NCBI RefSeq assembly: GCF_000337375.1
Contig: NZ_AOJG01000030.1
Location: forward strand, 124,582 to 188,581
Source of the DNA: Halorubrum lipolyticum DSM 21995
GTDB lineage: Archaea > Halobacteriota > Halobacteria > Halobacteriales > Haloferacaceae
DNA: 64,000 bases
Reading direction: 5' to 3'
Shown here in pieces: positions 57,677 to 64,000 of this stretch. A program made the position numbers and the translations under genes. The notes below the pieces were generated by a model. The model was not told the origin of the DNA. It did no database searches and was given only the letters and a program-made list of their open reading frames with translations. The number at the start of each line of letters is the position of its first letter. Position 1 is the stretch's first letter.

Positions 57677-58519
57677 TCACTCGTCGGGGCGCTCGTCGGC
57701 GTCGACGTCGACGCTGTCCGTCAAAACGGCGTTCAGGACCGCCCCGATAAGCAGCGTCAAACCGCCGACGTACAGCCACGTCAACAGCAACAGGACGCCG
57801 CCCGCGACGCCGTACAGTCTGACGCTCTCGGAAGTCGAGACGTACAGTCGGAGGCCGACGGCGCAGAGCGCCCAGGCCACCGCGGCGAGCGCCGCGCCCG
57901 GAAACGCCTGCGGAAGCGTGGTTTCCGGGTCGGAAAACCGAGAGTACATCGGTAGGAACCCGCCGAAGAGCACGACGCACAGCAACGGGGCACTGATCAG
58001 CCGAAGCGCCGAAACGTCCGTGAGGACCGTCAGCGCGACCGCGAGCAGCGAGACGGCGGGGACGACGAGGATGATCGTCGCGAAGACGAGCAGGCTGTCC
58101 AGGACGGTCCCGAGCAGCGAGTGCTCGTGACGCACGTTGTGGATCGTCTGAAACGACACGTTGATCGCCTGCACCAGGCGTAGCGAACTCCACAAGAGGA
58201 TCAACCCCGCGATGACGGCCGCTCGCCGTCGGTCGGCGTCGTCGCCGACGATCGAGTCTAACAGACCGAGGAACGCTCGGACGTCGATCCCGGCGACGGC
58301 CCCGACGAGTTCGACTGCGGGACCGAGCCGGTCGGTGGCCGAGAGTCCGATGAACAGGAACAACAGCAGCGGGACGAGCGAGTTGAACAGGTAGAACGCG
58401 ACGCCCGAAGCGACGATGCCGATGTCGTTTTCGCGTGCGAGCGCGATGACCGCGGCCGCGAGGTCGCGGAACGACCCGCGTGAGGCGTCCGCGTCGCCGT
58501 CCGATCCCGACCGCGTCAT
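57677..58519 (-). CDS. YihY/BrkB-family membrane protein
   Basis: 280 aa with about six membrane segments. NDIGIVASGVAFYLFNSLVPLLLFLFIGLS is the family N-terminal motif and YGVAGGVLLLLTWLYVGGLTLLIGAVLNAVL the C-terminal one. Once misnamed RNase BN; real role unknown, possibly transport. 72 nt upstream of the DUF389 gene. Confidence 0.92.
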   Translation of the reverse strand: MTRSGSDGDADASRGSFRDLAAAVIALARENDIGIVASGVAFYLFNSLVPLLLFLFIGLSATDRLGPAVELVGAVAGIDVRAFLGLLDSIVGDDADRRRAAVIAGLILLWSSLRLVQAINVSFQTIHNVRHEHSLLGTVLDSLLVFATIILVVPAVSLLAVALTVLTDVSALRLISAPLLCVVLFGGFLPMYSRFSDPETTLPQAFPGAALAAVAWALCAVGLRLYVSTSESVRLYGVAGGVLLLLTWLYVGGLTLLIGAVLNAVLTDSVDVDADERPDE

Positions 58520-58557
58520 GCGCGGACGGGAACGCCGGGGTCACCCATCGGGACCGC

Positions 58558-58788
58558 TCAGAGGACGATCGAGATCACGGCCAACACCAGGAAGATGATG
58601 ACGAACCACTTCGCGACGGTCATCGAGATCCCGGCGACCCCGCGCGCACCGACGACCGCCGCGATGATCGCGATCACGAAGAAGATCACCGCCCACTGAA
58701 GGAAATCGCCGGAGAACTGTAGCGGAGCCGACTGTCCGAACAGGGATATCAACTGGTGATCGACCGCCGTTGCGATTGTGGCGTCCAT
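58558..58788 (-). CDS. DUF1328 (UPF0391) small membrane protein
   Basis: 76 aa. Two hydrophobic helices ([28 protein letters not shown] and [18 protein letters not shown] in pieces), the DUF1328 pattern with the AARGVAG-like loop. Unknown role. Divergent region upstream (58789-59069) shows nothing else convincing. Confidence 0.9.
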   Translation of the reverse strand: MDATIATAVDHQLISLFGQSAPLQFSGDFLQWAVIFFVIAIIAAVVGARGVAGISMTVAKWFVIIFLVLAVISIVL

Positions 58789-59069
58789 ACGAGTACTGGC
58801 AGCGACGCGCCGTTAGTTATGAAGCGTCAAAGCCGATAACACGGGCGTAACTGTCGTCGCCCGGATGGGCGTGTTCCCGTTCGACGCGGACGCGATCTCG
58901 AATTGATATAGCGGATAACAATACATTCACGTCGTTTCGGATGATCCAGGCCGCGGCGCGAACGACGCGTTCAGAGGGTTCTCGTACGACGCTAGCGCAG
59001 TTCGACGGACGATCGCCGGTGGAAGTCGGGAACCGGTCGCTGCGAACCCCCGTCCGCAAACTCGCGCGC

Positions 59070-61343
59070 TCACAGGGCGGCGTCGATAGCGGCGTTCGCG
59101 CGGTCGATCCCCGCGAGCGCTTTCGAGTCGATCGCCGCGACCGCGCCGTCGGTGTATCCCGCCCGGTCGTCGGTCACGAACGCGTCCCTGACCTCCCACA
59201 GCGACGAGATCGACGCGGAGAGCCGGTCGTCGGCCGCCCGCTCCGCGCCGCTCTCCGCGGCGTCGACCGCGCCGGCCGCCGCCTCTCGGGCGCGGGCGAT
59301 CCCGTCGAGGACCGGGTCGATCGTGTCCCGCTCTCGCTCTCGGTCCCGCTCCTCGTCCGTACCGTTCTCGGGAACGTCCGCGGCATCGTCGTCGTCGTCG
59401 TCCGAGCGGAGCGCCGACGCGAGCGCGTACAGCTCGTCGAGTTCGCCGCGGAGCGTCCGCGCGAGCGCGGCCTTTCCGGTTCGGATCCCCTCGCGAACGG
59501 CCTCGCCGTTCTCGTCGAAGGAGTCCGGCGTCACTCGGTACGCCCCGCGTTTCCCCTCGCGGTCGACCACCTCGACCGTGTATCGGCCATCGCGGTGGAC
59601 CGCGACCGCGAACCGGTCCGTCTCGACCGGCTCGCCGTCGTAGACGACGCCGGCGTAGTCCTCGACGACCCGGACGCGCTCGACCCCGTCCGTCTCGCGC
59701 GCGTCGCCGCGGATCCAGCCGGCGTCCTCGACGGCGACGGCCGCGAGTTCCCCGTCGCCGACTCGGACGAGCCCCCCGTCGTGGGTGAACCGGGCCGCGA
59801 TCGGGGCGAGACCCGGGCCGTTGGCGACGAGGTGGTGCGGGCCGGGCTCGACCCGGAGGTACTCGAAGACCCCGCCGCGGGTGACCGTCGCGGTCGGGTC
59901 CTCGCTCGCGAGCCGGACCGCAAGCTCCGTCGAGAGCGGGACCAGCGACACGCTGGCGACGTCCGCAACGGCGTCGGCGGCCCCGCTCGCGACCCCGTCG
60001 AGCGCGCCCGCGGTTCCGGCCCGGAGCTGTCGCAGGCGGCCGACGACGCGGTCCGCGAGCCCGTCGGGCTCCGCCCCGTCGATCCGGCGCCGGTGCGCGG
60101 GGTCGGTGACGTCCGAGAGGGGGTCCGCGAACCGCTCCTGTTCCCACGGGATCCCGACCGACGTGATGTGGCTCGCGAGCGCGTCCTCGACGAACCCGGG
60201 GATCGCGAACTCGAAGCTCAACTGCGGGCCGACGAAGTCGTCGATCTCGTCGCGAAGCGGCGCGAGCGGTTCGAGCGCGTAGGTCGCGTCCGCGTCGACG
60301 GCGCTGTCCGGATGGGCGATCACGAGCCCGGGCTCGCGCAGGGGAACCGCCTCGGGCGGGGCCGGGAGGCCGCGCCACGACCCGACGGTCACCCGCTCGT
60401 CGATCAGGTCCGTCCGCTCGATCGACAGCGACGGGTGCTCGTGGAGGGGCACGCCGTCGAGCTCCGGGAGGACGAACGGGAGCCGCGCCCCCTCGTCCCG
60501 GGGGAGCCCGTAGGCGAACGGCGCTCGGACCGCGGCCGAGACGTCGATGGCGTCGTTGGTCACGTCGGAGACGAGGTCGTCGATCGGGAGCCGCTCGAAG
60601 CTGGGCACGAGCCCGTTGACCTCGCTGGCGCTGGAGTGCGACCCGACCTCGGCGAGGATTCCGGGACGCGATCCCTCCGGGATCTCCGGGTCGAGGAACT
60701 CGTTGTTCGGGCTGGCGCGGGAGTGCGCGCTGGCCGAGAGCAGCAGCGGGTCGCCGCTCTCGCGGTCGACGAACACCTGTAACAGCTCCCAGTCGTGCCA
60801 GTGGAAGTTGACGGTGAACTGGTCGAACGCCGAGTAGAGCCAGTACTGCACCGCGTCGACGCCGGGCGCCGCCTCGACGACGTTGTAGAACACGGTGGGC
60901 GCGGGCGGCGAGCCGGCCTCGCGGAACGCCGCCGAGTACTCGTCGAGCGCGGTGAACCCGTCGACGACGGGACCGTTGTCGGTCTCGACGACGTACGGCC
61001 GCGGATCGGTCGGGTACCACTTCTCCAACGCGCCGAAGTACAGGTCGGGCGCGTACCGGTCGACCACCGCCGGGACCTCGTCGGGCGCGTCCGCGGGCGC
61101 CTCCTCCTCCCCAAGGTCGCTCGCGTCGTCGTCGTCCGGATCGCTCTCGTTCCCGATGTCCGGAGCGGGGTCCGGCCGCGAGACGTACCACGCGCCGGCG
61201 AGGCCGGTTCCCGCGAGGGCGGCGGCCCCCGCGTACCCGAGGGCGCGACGCCGATCGGGACTCTCCGGGGACCCGTCGCTGGGCGGGCGCTCGGCGCTCG
61301 GCTCCCCGTTCGTCGCTTCCGTTCGACCGTCGCGTTCGGTCAT
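59070..61343 (-). CDS. Large Tat-signal protein with HDWE motif
   Basis: 757 aa from ATG 61343. Tat-like signal DRRRALGYAGAAALAGTG (residues ~30-50), then an acidic linker. The next domain contains QYWLYSAFDQFT, then NFHWHDWELLQVFVD and SASAHS, a pattern like the GHRHDWE site of NPP1/NLP necrosis proteins and the VPS62 family. The C-terminal half is a mix of beta segments and an Ala-rich helical end. The function is unknown; the motif match is by eye and the Trp-Glu-Asp/His set could bind a divalent ion. Confidence 0.75.
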   Translation of the reverse strand: MTERDGRTEATNGEPSAERPPSDGSPESPDRRRALGYAGAAALAGTGLAGAWYVSRPDPAPDIGNESDPDDDDASDLGEEEAPADAPDEVPAVVDRYAPDLYFGALEKWYPTDPRPYVVETDNGPVVDGFTALDEYSAAFREAGSPPAPTVFYNVVEAAPGVDAVQYWLYSAFDQFTVNFHWHDWELLQVFVDRESGDPLLLSASAHSRASPNNEFLDPEIPEGSRPGILAEVGSHSSASEVNGLVPSFERLPIDDLVSDVTNDAIDVSAAVRAPFAYGLPRDEGARLPFVLPELDGVPLHEHPSLSIERTDLIDERVTVGSWRGLPAPPEAVPLREPGLVIAHPDSAVDADATYALEPLAPLRDEIDDFVGPQLSFEFAIPGFVEDALASHITSVGIPWEQERFADPLSDVTDPAHRRRIDGAEPDGLADRVVGRLRQLRAGTAGALDGVASGAADAVADVASVSLVPLSTELAVRLASEDPTATVTRGGVFEYLRVEPGPHHLVANGPGLAPIAARFTHDGGLVRVGDGELAAVAVEDAGWIRGDARETDGVERVRVVEDYAGVVYDGEPVETDRFAVAVHRDGRYTVEVVDREGKRGAYRVTPDSFDENGEAVREGIRTGKAALARTLRGELDELYALASALRSDDDDDDAADVPENGTDEERDRERERDTIDPVLDGIARAREAAAGAVDAAESGAERAADDRLSASISSLWEVRDAFVTDDRAGYTDGAVAAIDSKALAGIDRANAAIDAAL

Positions 61344-61433
61344 CTGATCCCGTGATCTGAGGCGCCGCGATATGTTAACCGTTACCAATCCACGAGGAGC
61401 TCTCCGAATCCGACCGGAACCGTCCGGGGGGAC

Positions 61434-61441
61434 GTTTAACC
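61434..61441 (+). promoter_or_regulatory. TATA box of ggt
   Basis: CGTTTAACC-type box about 27 nt before the ATG at 61464. Confidence 0.4.
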
Positions 61442-61463
61442 GGGTTCCGGCGAACGTGTGGTC

Positions 61464-63092
61464 ATGGACCCAGACGTGGACCGGTTCGGTTCTCGGCGGT
61501 CGACGGTGTACGGACAGCGCGGCGTGGTCGCGACGAGCCAGCCGCTCGCGAGCGAGGCGGGGATCGAAGTGATGCGCGACGGCGGGAACGCGTTCGACGC
61601 CGCGGTGGCGACCGCCGCCGCCCTCAACGTCGTCGAGCCCACCTCGACGGGGCTCGGCGGCGACGTGTTCGCGTTATATCGCACCGCCGACGGCGAGGTC
61701 GGCGCCATGCGCGCCTGCGGCGGCGCGCCCGCCGACGCGACGGTCGAGAACGCCCGGGAGGCGCTCGCGGCCGACGACGGCGTCGACGAAGACGATCCGA
61801 GCGCGGTCGAGATGCCGATGACGGGCGCGCAGACGGTGACGGTCCCGGGGACCGCACGCGGGTGGGAGGAGACCGCCGAGCGGTTCGGCGAGTTCGGCCT
61901 CGACCGACTGCTGCGACCGGCGATCCGCTACGCGACGGAGGGGTACCCGGTCAGCGAGGTGATCGCGGACGCGTGGACCCACGGCGAGGACCTGTTCGAG
62001 AGCGACCACGCGCGCGAGGCGTACCTCTTCGGCGGCGAGTCGCCCGCGGTCGGCCAGCGGGTGACGCTCCCGCGGCTCGGCGAGTCGCTGGCGCTGATCG
62101 CCGAGGAGGGCGCGGACGCCGTCTACGAGGGCGAGATCGCCGAGGCCATCGCCGCGGAGGTGCAGGCGGCGGGCGGGTTCATGACGGTCGACGACCTGGC
62201 GGACTTCGAGGTGGAGTGGCCGGAGCCGGTCTCGACGACGTACAACGGCGCGGAGGTGTACGAGCTCCCGCCGAACAACCAGGGGCTCATCGCGCTGGAG
62301 GCGCTCAACGTCGCGGCCGAGGTGGGCGCCGGCGAACACGACTACGACAGCCCGGAGCGCGTCCACTACTTCGCGGAGGCGCTGAAGGTGGCGTTCCACG
62401 ACGGTCACCGCTACATCACCGACCCGACCTACGAGGAGGTCCCGCCGCTCGCCTCCGCGGCGTGGGCGGAGCGCCGAGCGGCCGAGATCGGCGAGACGGC
62501 CAACCGCGACGTGAGCTTCGGCGTTCCCGACGCCAACGCGGAGGACGCCGACACCGTCCTGTTGACGGTCGCCGACGAGGAGGGGAACGTTGTCTCGTAC
62601 ATCAACTCGCGGTTCGCCGGGTTCGGCTCCGGGCTCGTCGCGGGCGAGACGGGGATCGCCCTCCAGAACCGCGGCGCGTCGTTCTCGCTCGACCCCGACC
62701 ACCCGAACCGCCTCGAACCGGGGAAGCGACCGTTCCACACCCTGATCCCCGGGCTCGTTCGGTTCGACGAGGACGACTGGGCCGCCTTCGGCGTGATGGG
62801 CGGGTACATGCAGCCGCAGGGACACGTGCAGGTGGTCTCGAACCTCGTCGACTACGGGATGCCGCTCCAGCGCGCGCTCGACGAGCCCCGGTGGCGCTAC
62901 CGCGAGAGCGGCGAACTGGCGCTCGAACCCCACGCCGACGGGCAGACCGCCGCGAAGCTGTCCCGGAGGGGCCACGACGTGTTGACCCTCCCGCCGGCCA
63001 TGTTCGGCGGCGCCCAGATCGCTCGGTCGCGGGACGGCGTCCTCTCGGCGGCGACCGAACCGCGGAAGGACGGGAACGCACAGGGGTACTGA
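61464..63092 (+). CDS. ggt: Gamma-glutamyltransferase
   Basis: 542 aa Ntn-hydrolase. N-terminal GVVATSQPLASEAGIEVMRDGGNAFDAAVA, PTSTGLGGDVFALY, and the autoprocessing site DTVLLTVADEEGNVVSYINS with the nucleophile Thr in place of the small-subunit start. No signal peptide, so cytoplasmic. Many haloarchaea use gamma-glutamylcysteine as their main thiol, so it may turn over that compound; oxamate amidohydrolase relatives share the fold. Confidence 0.92.
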   Translation: MDPDVDRFGSRRSTVYGQRGVVATSQPLASEAGIEVMRDGGNAFDAAVATAAALNVVEPTSTGLGGDVFALYRTADGEVGAMRACGGAPADATVENAREALAADDGVDEDDPSAVEMPMTGAQTVTVPGTARGWEETAERFGEFGLDRLLRPAIRYATEGYPVSEVIADAWTHGEDLFESDHAREAYLFGGESPAVGQRVTLPRLGESLALIAEEGADAVYEGEIAEAIAAEVQAAGGFMTVDDLADFEVEWPEPVSTTYNGAEVYELPPNNQGLIALEALNVAAEVGAGEHDYDSPERVHYFAEALKVAFHDGHRYITDPTYEEVPPLASAAWAERRAAEIGETANRDVSFGVPDANAEDADTVLLTVADEEGNVVSYINSRFAGFGSGLVAGETGIALQNRGASFSLDPDHPNRLEPGKRPFHTLIPGLVRFDEDDWAAFGVMGGYMQPQGHVQVVSNLVDYGMPLQRALDEPRWRYRESGELALEPHADGQTAAKLSRRGHDVLTLPPAMFGGAQIARSRDGVLSAATEPRKDGNAQGY

Positions 63093-63311
63093 GGCCCGGT
63101 CGGGCGGGGGACGATCCTCGCCTCGTCCGGCGACGAGACATGACGGATTTGTATAATGAACCCTGTTTCGAGCCGACGGCCGATCGGCGAAGACGCCGAC
63201 AGCCGGCGTCTCGAACGGGGTGAGCGCCCCGGAGACGGAATCGCTCGACGTGCTGTGGTATTTGTGGGCGTGGATACACTTATAAACTCAGCTATGGTAT
63301 GTCGTAACAGA
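63093..63311. other. Intergenic region, promoter of the next lipoprotein gene
   Basis: 219 nt; the only feature is TTATAAAC at 63280-63287, 28 nt before ATG 63312, a leaderless promoter. The same octamer borders the dispersed repeat copies, which shows it can act as a TATA box here. Confidence 0.55.
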
Positions 63312-64000
63312 ATGACGCGAAGGATACAGCGACGCGACGTACTCAAAGGCGCCGGAGTTGCCGGCATCGCGGCACTCGCCGGCTGCTCGACCGAGAGCGG
63401 TGACGGCGGCGACGGCTCGGACGGGAGCGACGGTTCGGACGGCTCCGACGGCTCCGACGGAAGCGACGGGAGCGACGGTTCGGACGGCTCCGACGGAAGC
63501 GACGCGCCCGACGCCGTGATGGTCGTCGGCTTCCCCGAGTCCGGTATCCAGCTGTTCCGCGACTTCTACTCCGAGTTCGCCGACGACGTGCCCGACCTCG
63601 ACATCGTCGTGCCCGACGGGCTGATCGACTCCGACCTCCCCGGCGAGGTCGACAACGACATGAACAACGTCATCGGGACCGCGCCGTCCGCGGGCGGTCC
63701 GGGGGCGGAGTTCTTCGCCGGCCTGTACGAGGAGGAGTACGACACCGCGCCGGGCGTGTTCACCGCGCAGGCGTACGACGCGATGGCGGTCGAGATCCTC
63801 GCGGCGACCGCCGCGGCCGAGAACGACGGCGAGGCCATCCGCGACCGGATCCGCACCGTCGCGAACCCCGGCGGCGACGAGTTCGGCCCGGAGAACCTCC
63901 CCGAAGCGGTCGAGACCGTCGCCGGCGGCGACCCCGTCCACTACGTCGGGGCGTCGTCGAGCGTCAACTTCGACGTCAACGGCGACATCGCCACCGCGGC
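63312..64000 (+). CDS. ABC-type substrate-binding lipoprotein, 5' part
   Basis: At least 229 aa; the gene runs off the right edge. Tat-like start (MTRRIQRRDVLKGAG) and lipobox LAGC, then ten (Gly-Ser-Asp) repeats as a linker. The folded part (AVMVVGFPESGIQLFRDFY, PDGLIDSDLP, VGASSSVNFDVNGDIATA) looks like a family 4 (branched-chain amino acid type) periplasmic binding domain, C-terminal half. Ligand unknown. Confidence 0.8.
   Translation, partial: MTRRIQRRDVLKGAGVAGIAALAGCSTESGDGGDGSDGSDGSDGSDGSDGSDGSDGSDGSDGSDAPDAVMVVGFPESGIQLFRDFYSEFADDVPDLDIVVPDGLIDSDLPGEVDNDMNNVIGTAPSAGGPGAEFFAGLYEEEYDTAPGVFTAQAYDAMAVEILAATAAAENDGEAIRDRIRTVANPGGDEFGPENLPEAVETVAGGDPVHYVGASSSVNFDVNGDIATA

Overview
This window reads as chromosome of an extremely halophilic archaeon of the class Halobacteria, most like Halorubrum or a close relative. 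It is very GC-rich with G/C-biased third codon positions, the predicted proteins are strongly acidic, TATA boxes sit about 25 to 30 nt upstream of start codons (leaderless promoters), twin-arginine lipoprotein signals are common, and many genes belong to haloarchaeal families (SAMP1, bat-type HTH regulators, LWR-salt protein, Htur_1727-type radical-SAM partner, RNase J with idsA, aIF5B with PRC barrel and Nob1, EndA). I saw no rRNA, tRNA or CRISPR array. Both ends of the window cut genes.

Layout. 1-5 kb: a tandem pair of TrkA-C membrane proteins, the small modifier SAMP1, deoxyhypusine synthase, a dispersed repeat and a luciferase-like oxidoreductase. 5-15 kb: the L37e-LSm pair, RNase J plus a polyprenyl diphosphate synthase, an EamA exporter, a Tat-exported protein of unknown function, a peroxiredoxin, a membrane histidine kinase, methionine aminopeptidase, a HIT protein and a second repeat copy. 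15-24 kb: a tungstate ABC importer with a divergent ModE-like regulator, and a glycerol-3-phosphate type ABC importer (UgpBAEC order) behind a glycerophosphodiesterase. 24-39 kb: translation and RNA genes (aIF5B, Nob1, EndA, SerRS), UppS, LWR-salt protein, HAD phosphatase, PadR-like and NikR regulators, a rhomboid-like protein, Cdc48 and a LURP-one-like protein. 38-48 kb: dihydroorotase, a second membrane histidine kinase, the third repeat copy, a MoxR-DUF58-transglutaminase operon, and aIF1. 48-55 kb: UbiA lipid prenyltransferase, two bat-type regulators flanking a radical SAM/SPASM enzyme and its small partner (a candidate RiPP system), and a heavy-metal P-type ATPase with a perfect palindromic operator candidate. 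55-64 kb: a possible pseudogene with an in-frame amber codon, a VapBC-like module between short direct repeats, DUF389, YihY and DUF1328 membrane proteins, a large Tat protein with an HDWE motif, gamma-glutamyltransferase and a truncated substrate-binding lipoprotein.

Most unusual signals. (1) A family of about 300-bp intergenic elements in three copies keeps the same sequence blocks while its hairpin stems change on both sides in a compensatory way, which suggests a structured RNA. Each copy is bounded by short direct repeats built on TTATAAA that match within a copy and differ between copies, which suggests a mobile, MITE-like history. (2) The Htur_1727-type protein and its radical SAM/SPASM partner overlap by 4 nt and sit between two bat-type regulators. 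(3) SAMP1 carries four residues after its diglycine. (4) NikR has a His-rich tail. (5) An 18-bp perfect palindrome lies in front of the P-type ATPase. (6) The toxin-antitoxin cassette lies between 14-bp direct repeats.
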